From positions 1-50,285 of the forward strand of contig JAEEMP010000028.1 of NCBI GenBank assembly GCA_016283275.1: a stretch of DNA of 50,285 nt, read 5' to 3'. This document shows positions 17,531 through 26,536 of this stretch, one piece after another (within the stretch, counting starts at the first letter, position 1; the number at the start of each line of letters is the position of its first letter). A program made the translations under genes and the position numbers. The stretch comes from Lachnospiraceae bacterium (GTDB lineage Bacteria > Bacillota > Clostridia > Lachnospirales > Lachnospiraceae). Below the pieces are notes generated by a model. The model saw only the letters and a list, made by a program, of their open reading frames with translations, made no database searches and was not told the DNA's origin.

Positions 17531-18977
17531 GAAGTTCTATACCCTTTTTAATTCTTTTTAAAGACTCTTCTTTACCGAGTACTTCCAATATCTCGGTGGC
17601 GCCTGCGGGAGTCATCTCCTTGCCTGAAAGTGCGGTTCTTAAAGGCCACATTACAAAGCCTGTTTTAACCTCTTTCTTTGCCACATAATCGGAAAGCATT
17701 GCGTAAAGAGAATCGTTTGTGTAATCATCAAATGCTTCAAGCAAAGGAAGTGTTTCTTTTAACACCGTAAGGCTTGATTCAAGTGTTGATTTCATTTTTT
17801 TATGTTCATACATCGCTATATCATATTCGGGAAGTGCTTCAAAGAAATCGATGTGTCCTTTGATATCGGGGAAAACTTCGATCCTTGTCTTACACATAAG
17901 GGCTATCTTTTTCTTGTCAAGATCCTTGGTGATAACCTCATCAACGATCGGAAGGGCCTTCTTAAGATAGCTTTCTTCGTCCATGGCCTTTATGTATTCT
18001 CCGTTCATCCATCTCAATTTCTGAATATCAAAAACTGAAGGCGATTTGTTTATACGATGATAATCAAATTCTTTGATAAGCTCATCAAGGGAGAATATCT
18101 CTCTGTTATCTTCGGGCGACCATCCGAGAAGTGCTATGTAATTGACAACAGCATCCGGTAAAAAGCCCTGCTCGATGAGATCTTCGAAAGAAGCATGTCC
18201 GCATCTCTTTGAAAGCTTTTTGTGATTCTCGTCCGTGATAAGAGGAAGATGGATATATTGAGGACTCTTCCATCCGAAAGCATCGTAAAGTCTTTGATAT
18301 TTGGGAGACGACGAAATATACTCATTGCCTCTTACCACATGTGTGATGTTCATCGTATGGTCGTCTACAACATTGGCAAAATTATATGTGGGATAACCGT
18401 CGGATTTTATTAAGATCATATCATCAAGTTCCGAATTATCCACGGTTATATCGCCGTAAAGTTCATCATGGAATGTGGTCGTGCCTTCGTTCGGAATGTT
18501 CTGCCTTATGACAAAAGGCTTACCTTCCGCAAGGTTCTTATCAACTTCTTCTTTCGAAAGACCAAGGCAGTGTTTATCATATACGGTTATTGATTTTCCG
18601 TCTTCCGAAACAACGGTTTTAAGCGTGGCAAGTCTTTCCTTGGTACAAAAGCAATAATATGCCTCGCCCTTTTCCACAAGCTCTTTTGCATACTTCATAT
18701 ATATGCCCGTCTTCATCCTTTCGGACTGTACATAGGGGCCGTAACCGCCATCCTTATCGGGACCTTCATCGTGATAAAGGCCTGCCTGCTCAAGCGTATC
18801 ATTGATAATATCTATTGCGCCGTCAACGAAACGTTCCTGATCGGTATCCTCGATCCTTAACATAAAATCACCGTTCGCATGCTTGGCAACAAGAAATTCA
18901 TAAAGAGCTGTCCTTAAATTGCCCACATGCATCTTGCCGGTGGGTGAAGGAGCATATCTTGTTCTAATTTTCTCCAT
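17511..18977 (-). CDS. gltX: Glutamyl-tRNA synthetase
   Basis: Charges tRNA-Glu (and possibly tRNA-Gln, if the amidotransferase route is used). The protein has 488 residues from the chosen start. It begins [20 protein letters not shown], which includes the HIGH-type site, then [27 protein letters not shown] (KMSKS equivalent) and the helical anticodon-binding C-terminal part. GGAGG lies upstream of the ATG at 18977. A longer reading would add 18 residues unlike the family. Its 3' end overlaps the helicase gene. Confidence 0.96.
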   Translation of the reverse strand: MEKIRTRYAPSPTGKMHVGNLRTALYEFLVAKHANGDFMLRIEDTDQERFVDGAIDIINDTLEQAGLYHDEGPDKDGGYGPYVQSERMKTGIYMKYAKELVEKGEAYYCFCTKERLATLKTVVSEDGKSITVYDKHCLGLSKEEVDKNLAEGKPFVIRQNIPNEGTTTFHDELYGDITVDNSELDDMILIKSDGYPTYNFANVVDDHTMNITHVVRGNEYISSSPKYQRLYDAFGWKSPQYIHLPLITDENHKKLSKRCGHASFEDLIEQGFLPDAVVNYIALLGWSPEDNREIFSLDELIKEFDYHRINKSPSVFDIQKLRWMNGEYIKAMDEESYLKKALPIVDEVITKDLDKKKIALMCKTRIEVFPDIKGHIDFFEALPEYDIAMYEHKKMKSTLESSLTVLKETLPLLEAFDDYTNDSLYAMLSDYVAKKEVKTGFVMWPLRTALSGKEMTPAGATEILEVLGKEESLKRIKKGIELLERSQG

Positions 18978-19019
18978 GGAAATAAAACCTCCAATTATCA
19001 TTGTGAATAAACTTAGAAG

Positions 19020-19025
19020 ATTATA
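19020..19025 (-). promoter_or_regulatory. Extended -10 promoter of gltX
   Basis: TGCTATAAT on the minus strand is an extended -10 element, about 43 bases upstream of the gltX ATG. No good -35 is seen, which fits an extended -10 promoter. It lies between the hybrid kinase stop and gltX. Confidence 0.5.
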
Positions 19026-19061
19026 GCACAAAATATATAAAGATAAAGATATTAAGAAAAA

Positions 19062-20744
19062 TTATTTCTGCTTATCTCTCGGCAGATATTTTCTCAGGAT
19101 GGTGTTGACCCATGTCATATCTATGGGTTTCGGAACATAGTCATTGAAACCTTCCGATATGAACATTTCCCTGACACCGCTCATGACATTTGCCGTAAGC
19201 GCTACAACAGGAACATTCTGCATATATTCATCGGGGTCGGACCTTATAAGATTAAGCGTCTCGATACCGTCAAGCTCGGGCATCATATGATCCATGAATA
19301 TGATGTCATAGATCTTACTGTTCCTTAATATATCAAGACATTCTCTTCCGCTCTTACATGTATCGACGGTAAGACCGAACGTACGAAGAAGACCCTGTGC
19401 AACCTTTAAGTTGACCGCATTATCATCAACGACCAAAACACGGGCAGAAACTGCGGTAAGCTTATTCTCTGGTTCTTCGACCTTATTGTCGGAATAGATG
19501 AACGATTCCTGTTTATCCGATATCTTCTGAATAATGGTAAAAGAAAACTTGCTGCCGACACCATAAGACGATTCAACGTAGATCTCGCCGCCCATCAAGC
19601 CTACCAGTTCTTTACATATGGCAAGGCCTAAGCCGGTTCCCTCACGTGAATTGGATCTGTGTGAATCAAGCTGCTGAAAACTTGTAAATATCTTTTGAAG
19701 ATCGTCCTTTTTGATACCTATACCGGAATCCGTAACGGCTATCTTTAATCTTATCTCGTCGTTTTCGAGAATATCACCGCCCACGTCGATGGAGATATAG
19801 CCGTTATCCGTATATTTAATGGCATTGGTAAGAAGATTGAACAGTATCTGCCTTATCCTTATCTCATCTCCGATAAGTACATCGGGAACGGTATCGGCTA
19901 TTTCGTATCGCATCTGTACATTCTTATCGGAAAGACGGATCTGCATTATATCGACGGTTTCCTTGATAAGGTGAGAGATCGAATAATTGACGGGAACGAT
20001 CACCATCTTGCCGCTTTCCATTTTTGAATAATCAAGGATATCATTGACTATGGAAAGAAGAATCTTGCCTGAATTTTGAATACTCTGCGTGTTCTCTCTG
20101 ACCTGAGGGGAAAGATCTTCTCTCAAGTTAAGCTCAGCCATACCGCAGATGGCGTTCATGGGCGTTCTTATCTCATGAGACATATTCGCAAGAAAGAGCA
20201 TCTTGGAATTATTGGCTCTCTCGGCTTCTTCCGCCTTATCTTCCATACCTTTCATGTAGTCACGGGCATATTTAACGATGATATACAGGTTTATCGAAGC
20301 CACGAAATACACAAAGCAATAGAAGAAATATATCATTAGCGAATCTAATTTGAGCAGAATCTCATTGGGAATAAATATCGCATAAAGAATAAGGGCGACA
20401 AGTGAAGAGATCACACAGAATATAATGTTCTTTCTCTCCATAAAAATGGTAAATCCCGCTGTCATCGCAAGATAGATCAATATTGAAAAAGCGGTTGTAT
20501 GAAGCACATATCCTATAATCGTTGTGGAGATGATTATAGATATGGAAAATGAATTGACGACAAATGACTGATTTTTAAATAAAAGAGTTATCAAATAAGA
20601 AAGGGTTATCATTACGCACGAAGTTATCAGAACAAACAATCCTTCATGTATGCTGAAGCATGAATAAGCATAAACTACATGAAGCAACAAAACTAAAAGA
20701 TACTCTAGAAGTACCAGTCTGACTGTCTTCTGATAACCGTACAT
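19062..20744 (-). CDS. Hybrid sensor histidine kinase with receiver domain
   Basis: A 560-residue membrane kinase. Five or six hydrophobic helices occupy residues about 8-160, with no large extracellular domain, then a coiled linker. The HisKA site is LANMSHEIRTPMNA (phospho-His190). The ATPase domain is complete: N-box NLLTNAIKYT, G1 DSGIGI and G2 GTGLGL. The receiver at about 434-553 starts RVLVVDDNAVNLKVAQ, with phospho-acceptor in FMDHMMPELDG (Asp485). There is no Hpt domain or DNA-binding output, so signal must pass to a separate Hpt protein or act by autoregulation. It lies 26 bases after degV, behind AAGGGG. The input signal is unknown. Confidence 0.92.
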   Translation of the reverse strand: MYGYQKTVRLVLLEYLLVLLLHVVYAYSCFSIHEGLFVLITSCVMITLSYLITLLFKNQSFVVNSFSISIIISTTIIGYVLHTTAFSILIYLAMTAGFTIFMERKNIIFCVISSLVALILYAIFIPNEILLKLDSLMIYFFYCFVYFVASINLYIIVKYARDYMKGMEDKAEEAERANNSKMLFLANMSHEIRTPMNAICGMAELNLREDLSPQVRENTQSIQNSGKILLSIVNDILDYSKMESGKMVIVPVNYSISHLIKETVDIMQIRLSDKNVQMRYEIADTVPDVLIGDEIRIRQILFNLLTNAIKYTDNGYISIDVGGDILENDEIRLKIAVTDSGIGIKKDDLQKIFTSFQQLDSHRSNSREGTGLGLAICKELVGLMGGEIYVESSYGVGSKFSFTIIQKISDKQESFIYSDNKVEEPENKLTAVSARVLVVDDNAVNLKVAQGLLRTFGLTVDTCKSGRECLDILRNSKIYDIIFMDHMMPELDGIETLNLIRSDPDEYMQNVPVVALTANVMSGVREMFISEGFNDYVPKPIDMTWVNTILRKYLPRDKQK

Positions 20745-20770
20745 AATAAAAACCCCTTAGACTTTACGTA

Positions 20771-21643
20771 TTACCTTTCGTCGCCTAAAAAGAACAGAGC
20801 AACGGTTCCCGGGCCCGCATGAGCACCGATCAATGGTCCTATGTGATTTATTATACACGTTTTCATACCGAAACGTCTATTAATTTCTTCTTTAACAATA
20901 TTAGCTTCCGCTTCACAATCGCCGTGGCTTATAAAGAAGACATCGCTTTTACCTTTGTATGACCCCATCTTCTCTTCCATAAGATCCACCAGAGTAAGCA
21001 ATGCTTTCTTACGGCTTCTGACATTCTTAAGAGGAATAAGCTTACCCTCGTCATCAACGTGAAGAACGGGCTTTATGCTTAATACGGTACCTATGATGGC
21101 TGTACCTCTCGAAACTCTTCCGCCTCTGTAAAGGTGATTCAGATCGTCGACAGTAAATACATGAGTGAATTTAAGCTTGTTTTCTTCAAGCCACTTTGCA
21201 TTTTCCTCGATAGACATGCCTTTTTCTCTGTTAAGACAGGCAAAATATACATATAAACCTTCACCCAATGAAGCAGCAAGTGAATCGATAACAATGATAT
21301 TTGAATCGGGTTCTTCTTCATTCAATTCTTCGGCAGCAATCCTGAAACTGTTATACGTACCGCTTATACCGGAAGAAAGTGCAAGAACAAGAATATTTTT
21401 GTTCTTTTCCAAAAGCTTCTTTAATCCTTCTTTTGCTTCTTCGGGATTGACCTGGGAAGTTTTCGGAACGTTTCCTTCTCTCATATAACCGTAAAACTCA
21501 TCAAACGGAAGATTTTCACCGTTGGATCCGTAAGTTTTACCGTTGATCATATAAGTAAGAGGGAAAAAACCTATTTCCTGTTGTGCAATGTAATCTTCGG
21601 GAAGATCGGAACCGGAATCTGTGCAAATTATGTACGGGAACAT
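20771..21643 (-). CDS. DegV family fatty-acid-binding protein
   Basis: A 290-residue DegV-fold protein; the family binds a fatty acid and often serves fatty-acid kinase as FakB. Marks are YIICTDSGSDLP at the N terminus, the ligand-loop segment LALSSGISGTYNS, VIDSLAASLGEG, RGGRVSRGTA and KPVLHVDDEGKL, with IGPLIGAHAGPG near the end. AGGAGG lies eight bases before the ATG at 21643; a longer in-frame reading has no such site. It has its own promoter and is followed closely by the hybrid kinase gene. No fakA is in the window. Confidence 0.93.
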   Translation of the reverse strand: MFPYIICTDSGSDLPEDYIAQQEIGFFPLTYMINGKTYGSNGENLPFDEFYGYMREGNVPKTSQVNPEEAKEGLKKLLEKNKNILVLALSSGISGTYNSFRIAAEELNEEEPDSNIIVIDSLAASLGEGLYVYFACLNREKGMSIEENAKWLEENKLKFTHVFTVDDLNHLYRGGRVSRGTAIIGTVLSIKPVLHVDDEGKLIPLKNVRSRKKALLTLVDLMEEKMGSYKGKSDVFFISHGDCEAEANIVKEEINRRFGMKTCIINHIGPLIGAHAGPGTVALFFLGDER

Positions 21644-21677
21644 ACCCCTGTCCTCCTTATCAAAAAATATCTTAGAC

Positions 21678-21706
21678 ATAATATCATCAGTAAAAAGAAA
21701 TTGCAA
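21678..21706 (-). promoter_or_regulatory. Promoter of degV
   Basis: On the minus strand TTGCAA, a 17-base spacer and TATTAT, about 35 bases upstream of the degV ATG. Confidence 0.6.
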
Positions 21707-21731
21707 TATAAATTGTTTCAAAAACTAAAGA

Positions 21732-21752
21732 AAGTAGTTTTAAAAACTACTT
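21732..21752 (-). terminator. Weak terminator at the end of the nrdD-nrdG-dut operon
   Basis: A 10-bp inverted repeat AAGTAGTTTT/AAAACTACTT begins on the dut stop codon and is followed by TCTTTAGTTTTTG. The stem is AT-rich, so termination may be partial. Confidence 0.5.
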
Positions 21753-22262
21753 CCCTGTCGTCGAACCAAATCCGCCGTTTCTTTTTTCCGTAACATCATC
21801 GTCTACGGTAATTGCGTACTGCATGAATATTCCCTGGGCAAATCCGTTGCCCTTTTCAAGTTCCACGGTCTTTCCTTCGTTTGAATCATTGGTGATCTTG
21901 ATGAAAATATGGCCTTCATTGTCCGACTCGTAATAATCGGCATCGATAACGCCGACAGTGTTGTTAAGCTGGAGTCTGTACTTAAATCCGAGACCCGATC
22001 TCGGATATATCATAAATACATATTGTGGCTCCATGTACACTCTTATACCCGTGGGAATCTTAACGGTCTCACCCGGCTTTAAGGTAAAAGAAACAGGCAT
22101 ATAAATGTCATAACCCGCACTTTTGGCCGTGGCTCTTTTGGGAAGTTTTATATCGTTATATATGTTTAAGACTTCCTCATCGGTATATTCACCGAAGGTA
22201 TCCTTAAAATCGGTTAAAAATCTGTTCTCGGATACCTTCTCAAATTTTGCAATTCTTTCCAT
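21747..22262 (-). CDS. dut: dUTP diphosphatase (trimeric dUTPase)
   Basis: Hydrolyses dUTP to dUMP, which keeps uracil out of DNA and supplies thymidylate synthesis. The 171-residue protein has motif 1 AGYDIYMP, motif 2 PRSGLGFKY, motif 3 NNTVGVIDADYY with the catalytic aspartate, motif 4 KGNGFAQGIF and the C-terminal motif 5 RNGGFGSTTG. It carries an extra N-terminal stretch of about 40 residues compared with a minimal dUTPase. The ATG at 22262 lies behind AGGTGGG, seven bases after the nrdG stop. Its place after nrdD-nrdG links dUTP removal to anaerobic dNTP supply. Confidence 0.94.
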   Translation of the reverse strand: MERIAKFEKVSENRFLTDFKDTFGEYTDEEVLNIYNDIKLPKRATAKSAGYDIYMPVSFTLKPGETVKIPTGIRVYMEPQYVFMIYPRSGLGFKYRLQLNNTVGVIDADYYESDNEGHIFIKITNDSNEGKTVELEKGNGFAQGIFMQYAITVDDDVTEKRNGGFGSTTGK

Positions 22263-22269
22263 AACCCAC

Positions 22270-22782
22270 CTACTTATAATAATCGTCACAATAAAGGACC
22301 GGAACCGAAGGATCGTCGCTGTTGAGAGTAGCCCTTACATCAACAACACGTTGATTGGAGCTTCCCTTCCACATGAGTGTGACATCAAGCTTATCGATCA
22401 TAAATTCGCCGTCCACGACCACATCTATATTTTTCATCATCGGATAGTTATAGATGTTTTCCCACAAATCTCCGGTATAAAGCCAGACAGTCTTATTCGG
22501 GTATTTTTCTTTTATCCTGTTTATAAGATCTGCAACATCGGCCTTATTGCCGGGAAAAAGCGGATCTCCACCCGAGAAAGTTATACCTTGAATATAACTC
22601 TTATCCAGTTGTTCATATATTTCGGCTTCTGCAGCTTCATCAAAAGGAAGGCCGCCGTCGGGATCCCATGTACATGGATTCTGGCAGCCTTTACAGCAAT
22701 GATTGCAGCCCGCTACCCACAGAACGACACGAAGACCGTCACCGTTCTTCATGTCATCCTTAGTTATATTGTGATATCGCAT
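22270..22782 (-). CDS. nrdG: Anaerobic ribonucleotide reductase activating protein
   Basis: Radical SAM activase that installs the glycyl radical on NrdD. The 170-residue protein has the cluster motif CNHCCKGC (three cysteines in the CX3CX2C spacing), then TFSGGDPLF and WLYTGDLWE typical of NrdG. The ATG at 22782 is one base after the nrdD stop and behind AAGGAAG, so it is translationally coupled to nrdD. A longer in-frame reading would overlap nrdD extensively and is rejected. Confidence 0.96.
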   Translation of the reverse strand: MRYHNITKDDMKNGDGLRVVLWVAGCNHCCKGCQNPCTWDPDGGLPFDEAAEAEIYEQLDKSYIQGITFSGGDPLFPGNKADVADLINRIKEKYPNKTVWLYTGDLWENIYNYPMMKNIDVVVDGEFMIDKLDVTLMWKGSSNQRVVDVRATLNSDDPSVPVLYCDDYYK

Positions 22783-22783
22783 A

Positions 22784-24964
22784 TTACATGGACTTCCTTT
22801 CTGCAATTTCTGCCATCTTGGCGTCATTGAGTCTGGTATCTCCATGTACTCTCGAATAGCTTAGATAACCGTTCATACGGTCGATCTTTGTAAGGTTCCT
22901 GCTTCCGCATTTGGGACATACATCCATCTCAAGTTCCTGATGACCGCAATCGTCGCAATATGCAAGCGAAAGATTTACGCCTTCGTAGAATCCCATATCC
23001 ATCGCTCTGTGAATAAGAGTTTTTACGGCTTCGATATTGTAATCTATGGGATATTTTACATACTGTATCTTTCCGCCGTTTGAAAGATCCCAGAATCTGT
23101 TTTCAAGATCCTGCTTCTGAATGGGTGTGATATCTTCGGTTACATGACAATGGAATGAATTCGATACATATTCCCTGTCGCTTACGCCTTCCACGATACC
23201 GTATTTTTTACGGAACTGCTGTATCTGGAGACCGCAAAGATTTTCAGCGGGGGTTCCGTAGATCGCATAAAGGTTTCCGTCTTCTTCTTTAAATTCGGCA
23301 ACCTTTTTATTGATATGTTCCATTACTTCAACGGCAAACTGTCCGTCTTCAACAAGAGACTTACCGTTATAAAGCTCCTGAAGTTCGTTTAATGCGGTAA
23401 TTCCGAAACTTGCGGTTGCAGACTTAAGTAAAGGCTTGATCTTATCCGTAAGTTTAAGATGACCGCCGAGAAAACCGCCTTCACAATAAGCAAGAGGATT
23501 CGTGGATGCACGCATCTCGCCGAGATATGCATAGGTTCTTATATGAAGCTGTCTTATAAGCTCAAGATAGTAATCCAGAACTTCATAAAAGTCTCTGCTT
23601 TCTTTTCTTGATTTTGCAAGGATCATCGGAAGATGCAAAGAAACCGCTCCGATATTGAACCTTCCCACAAATATGGGCACATCTTTGTCATCTGCGGGAT
23701 GCATTCCGCCTCTTTCGTACCAGGGCGATAAAAATGCCCTGCAGCCCATAGGGGAAATGATCTTTCCGTACTGTTTATACATTGAAGCAACGTATCCTTT
23801 ACCCGTTAATGAAAGCCAGTCGGGATACATTGTCTTTGCTGAACATAAAACGCCTGCTTCAAATACATCTTCAAGTTCTTTTCCGGGACCGTGAAGATTT
23901 TCATCGTACAAAAATACGATCTTAGGGAAAAGAACAGGCTTTTTGCATTCTTTTTTACCCTGACCTTTACGTCTGACGTTTAACATCTGGATAGTACCGA
24001 GTTTTGCGAATCTTCCGGTACCTGTTCCGGCTGTCACGGTGATAAAAGGATAATCTCCTCTGGATGATGCAACGGTATTGAACTTATATTCCCAACCCTG
24101 GAAGCCCTGTTCAAAATCACGGGTCACATCTTTTAAGGCCTCTTCTTCGGCTCTTTCTTCCGCAACACCTAAGTTCTTGTATTTATCAACATATTTTGCG
24201 TAAGATTTTTCGGCATAAGGTTCAAGGATGAGGTCAACACTCGGAACCGTAAATCCGCCGTACTGCTGGCTTGCTGCCGAAAGAACTATATCACCTATGA
24301 CGTCGAATGCCGTATCAAGGGTCTTAGGCTCGTTGTACCAGATGTTACCCATTTCAAAACCGCCCGAAAGAACGGACTGCACATCAAAAAGACAACAGTT
24401 CATGGTATCTCGTCTTGCGGACATATCGTGTACATAGATATATCCGTCACGACAGGCCTGAATTTCTTCCGTCGTCATAAAGAATTTCTGATAAAGTTCC
24501 TTATTTAACTGATTGAATATAAGACTTCTTTTTGTGGATACAAGGGCCGAATCGGTATTGGCGTTTTCTTTATCGCCTATGTACATGATGGACTGGCTCT
24601 TCTTGTATACATCGTCAAGCATCCTGACAAAATCCTGCTTGTAATTTCTGTAATCCCTGTAGGATTTAGCAACGATGGGCTTAACATCTTCGAGTGCACT
24701 TTCAACGATATTGTGCATCACGGGAATCGGTATCTCGTTTACATCCATTGAGTTTATGTGTTCGAGTACCGAACGGCATATCTTCTCGTTATCCTCGTTT
24801 GTGAATTTGGTAAGGGCTCTGTAAGCACTTTTAGCGACTGCATTAACAACCTTCTGAACATTGAAAGCTTCTTTGCTTCCGTCCTTCTTGATCACCCAGA
24901 TTTCCCGATCCGGTTTGAACTTTTCCCCATAATCAATGTCTTTGCATTCTGTGCTGTCTTTCAT
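22784..24964 (-). CDS. nrdD: Class III anaerobic ribonucleoside-triphosphate reductase
   Basis: Oxygen-sensitive glycyl-radical enzyme that reduces ribonucleoside triphosphates to dNTPs. The protein has 726 residues from the ATG at 24964, which lies behind GGGAGGAG. An N-terminal ATP-cone (about residues 20-115, with VIKKDGSKEAFNVQKV) suggests allosteric overall regulation. The core shows the catalytic region SGGFEMGNIWYNEPKTLDTAFD and a C-terminal zinc site CDDCG...CPKCGSRN. The glycyl-radical loop RMNGYLSYSR follows it. Its promoter carries NrdR-like boxes. No aerobic class I or class II reductase is in the window. Confidence 0.97.
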   Translation of the reverse strand: MKDSTECKDIDYGEKFKPDREIWVIKKDGSKEAFNVQKVVNAVAKSAYRALTKFTNEDNEKICRSVLEHINSMDVNEIPIPVMHNIVESALEDVKPIVAKSYRDYRNYKQDFVRMLDDVYKKSQSIMYIGDKENANTDSALVSTKRSLIFNQLNKELYQKFFMTTEEIQACRDGYIYVHDMSARRDTMNCCLFDVQSVLSGGFEMGNIWYNEPKTLDTAFDVIGDIVLSAASQQYGGFTVPSVDLILEPYAEKSYAKYVDKYKNLGVAEERAEEEALKDVTRDFEQGFQGWEYKFNTVASSRGDYPFITVTAGTGTGRFAKLGTIQMLNVRRKGQGKKECKKPVLFPKIVFLYDENLHGPGKELEDVFEAGVLCSAKTMYPDWLSLTGKGYVASMYKQYGKIISPMGCRAFLSPWYERGGMHPADDKDVPIFVGRFNIGAVSLHLPMILAKSRKESRDFYEVLDYYLELIRQLHIRTYAYLGEMRASTNPLAYCEGGFLGGHLKLTDKIKPLLKSATASFGITALNELQELYNGKSLVEDGQFAVEVMEHINKKVAEFKEEDGNLYAIYGTPAENLCGLQIQQFRKKYGIVEGVSDREYVSNSFHCHVTEDITPIQKQDLENRFWDLSNGGKIQYVKYPIDYNIEAVKTLIHRAMDMGFYEGVNLSLAYCDDCGHQELEMDVCPKCGSRNLTKIDRMNGYLSYSRVHGDTRLNDAKMAEIAERKSM

Positions 24965-24987
24965 AACACTCCTCCCGCTCACATTCA

Positions 24988-25003
24988 GCAAAATATAGTG
25001 AGC
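24988..25003 (-). promoter_or_regulatory. NrdR-like box 2 (promoter-distal)
   Basis: Minus-strand GCTCACTATATTTTGC lies between the nrdD promoter and its ATG. It matches the neighbouring box at 11 or more of 16 positions with ATAT in register, and the ATAT cores are 29 bases apart, about three helical turns. Confidence 0.5.
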
Positions 25004-25016
25004 AATTAAATAAGAG

Positions 25017-25032
25017 ACACAATATGTTGTGC
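25017..25032 (-). promoter_or_regulatory. NrdR-like box 1, overlapping the nrdD transcription start
   Basis: Minus-strand GCACAACATATTGTGT closely matches the known NrdR box pattern (ACAC, AT-rich core, TGTGT). It begins eight bases after the -10 element, at the predicted +1, where binding would repress. It is embedded in a longer near-perfect palindrome (25012-25037) that can also form an 11-bp RNA stem. nrdR itself is not in the window. Confidence 0.7.
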
Positions 25033-25039
25033 CTCTTTA

Positions 25040-25068
25040 AGTATATGCAAAACAATTCTTTGCGTCAA
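25040..25068 (-). promoter_or_regulatory. Promoter of nrdD-nrdG-dut
   Basis: On the minus strand TTGACG, a 17-base spacer and TATACT. The -35 element overlaps the last codons of the upstream WYL gene, so the operon start is packed into the end of that gene. Confidence 0.75.
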
Positions 25069-26051
25069 TATAAGTCATAGACATTTTTTAAATATTTCTT
25101 AAAATTTTCTTTCACATTGTCCGGACCCAAGATCTTCACTTCGGGGCCGAGTCCCAACAGCCAGCCGAAAAACTGCGGGCTTACATTTATATTTACTCTT
25201 GCGGAAATGATGCCGTCATCAAGTTTTCTGAAAGTCGGTTCTTTGCCGAAACGGTCTATGATCACTCCGCACAGTTTTTCGGGAAAAGAAAGAGTCACGG
25301 CTTCTTTATCGCCTCCGTACATACCGAAGGTCATGTTTTCATAATTTACGATATTAAAACCTTCGATCAACGATCTGTCTTTTAACGATTCGGATGTGAC
25401 ATTAATTTCTTTTATCTTATCGCAGCGATAATGCCTTATCTCGTTACGTTCAAAGTCTATGCCGATAATGTAATATCTTTCATCGTTCCAGGATAAAGTG
25501 AGCGGATATACTTTATAGATCTTACCTTTGTTTCTTTCGACAAGTTTTTTGTCCACGTTATATTCGCAATATTTAAAAGTAACATATACTTTTTTTGCTA
25601 TAGCCGTGGAAACCGCGTCCGTCACATAAAATATGCTTTCGTTTTCGGATTTTATACGATCTGTTACAAGAACATCCCTGTTTAAAGCTCCTGCTTCATA
25701 TACGCTTAAAAACCCTTCGAGTTTTTTTATGAGCTTCCTTGATTTTTTCTCGGTAATGAATCTTGAACACGCCACCGCATCCACAAGCGGCATGATCTCA
25801 CTTTTATCAAGCCTTCTGGACAAAAGGGTGTAACCGCTTTTGTCTTTGGCCTTGGAAAGTCTTATGTCGTAGCCCATATTTTTAAGAACATCGATATCGT
25901 CGTATATGCTTTTACGTTCTGCCTCAATATCATACTTTGAAAGTTCTTCTATCAGATCCTTGGTGGAGATATAATGATCCTCATCGGTCTTTCTTTCAAG
26001 TATATCCAGTATCCTTAAAAGTTTTTCTTTTTGCTTTAGTGATTTTGGCAT
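25065..26051 (-). CDS. WYL-domain transcriptional regulator
   Basis: A 328-residue regulator. Residues about 1-70 form a winged helix-turn-helix (RILDILERKTDEDHYISTKDL, then ERKSIYDDIDVLKNMGYDI). Residues about 140-215 form the WYL domain, ending SWNDERYYIIGID. A WCX-type C-terminal segment (VTLSFPEKLCGVIIDRFG) follows. WYL domains bind nucleic acids or small nucleotides and often sense DNA damage or control defence genes. Its ATG overlaps the rnhA stop by one base, so it is the last gene of the cdd-mutS-like-rnhA-WYL operon. Its targets are unknown. Confidence 0.9.
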   Translation of the reverse strand: MPKSLKQKEKLLRILDILERKTDEDHYISTKDLIEELSKYDIEAERKSIYDDIDVLKNMGYDIRLSKAKDKSGYTLLSRRLDKSEIMPLVDAVACSRFITEKKSRKLIKKLEGFLSVYEAGALNRDVLVTDRIKSENESIFYVTDAVSTAIAKKVYVTFKYCEYNVDKKLVERNKGKIYKVYPLTLSWNDERYYIIGIDFERNEIRHYRCDKIKEINVTSESLKDRSLIEGFNIVNYENMTFGMYGGDKEAVTLSFPEKLCGVIIDRFGKEPTFRKLDDGIISARVNINVSPQFFGWLLGLGPEVKILGPDNVKENFKKYLKNVYDLY

Positions 26052-26536
26052 TATCGATCCTTATTTTCATATCCTTCATCTGTGAGAAGGTTATCTGATT
26101 CTGCGCTGTTTACGGCCATTTTGTCGCAACGTTCGTTTTCATCATGTCCGTTGTGGCCCTTGATCCATTCAAAAGTAACAACATGCTCTTCCATTGCCTT
26201 TAAAAGCCTTAACCAAAGATCCTTATTCAAAACATCTTCATTCTGTTTTCTTTTCCAGTTCTTTTTTGCCCAGCCTTCGATCCAGTGTAAGTTAAAGGCA
26301 TCCGTTAAATATTTGGAATCGGATATGACCGTGACTTTACAAGGCTTGGTCAATGCTTCAAGGCCTTTTATTGCCCCCATTAACTCCATCCTGTTATTGG
26401 TGGTAAGCCTGTAGCCTTCCGAAAGCGTAAGCTCGTGAAGTTCACCTTTGCCGTCAATATAATGAAGTATCGTTCCGTATCCGCCGGGACCGGGATTTCC
26501 TTTTGAAGAACCATCCGAATATATGGTCACATTCAT
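26051..26536 (-). CDS. rnhA: Ribonuclease HI
   Basis: Endonuclease that cuts RNA in RNA-DNA hybrids. The 161-residue protein keeps the D-E-D-D catalytic set: YSDGSSKGNPGPGG, NNRMELMGAI, VISDSKYL and the C-terminal ERCDKMA, with the histidine loop IKGHNGHDEN. The chosen ATG overlaps the stop of the MutS-like gene as ATGA. A TTG three codons upstream sits closer to GGAGG but would give only three extra residues. RNase HII (rnhB) is also present at the right end of the window. Confidence 0.95.
   Translation of the reverse strand: MNVTIYSDGSSKGNPGPGGYGTILHYIDGKGELHELTLSEGYRLTTNNRMELMGAIKGLEALTKPCKVTVISDSKYLTDAFNLHWIEGWAKKNWKRKQNEDVLNKDLWLRLLKAMEEHVVTFEWIKGHNGHDENERCDKMAVNSAESDNLLTDEGYENKDR

Noticed and set aside
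22123-22830. A 235-residue plus-strand open frame across nrdG and dut
   Set aside because: Antisense to two clearly identified genes, with no promoter or family match.
25012-25037. The palindrome before nrdD as a plain terminator of the WYL gene
   Set aside because: It lacks a proper T-run and coincides with an NrdR box just downstream of a promoter, so a regulatory reading is better.
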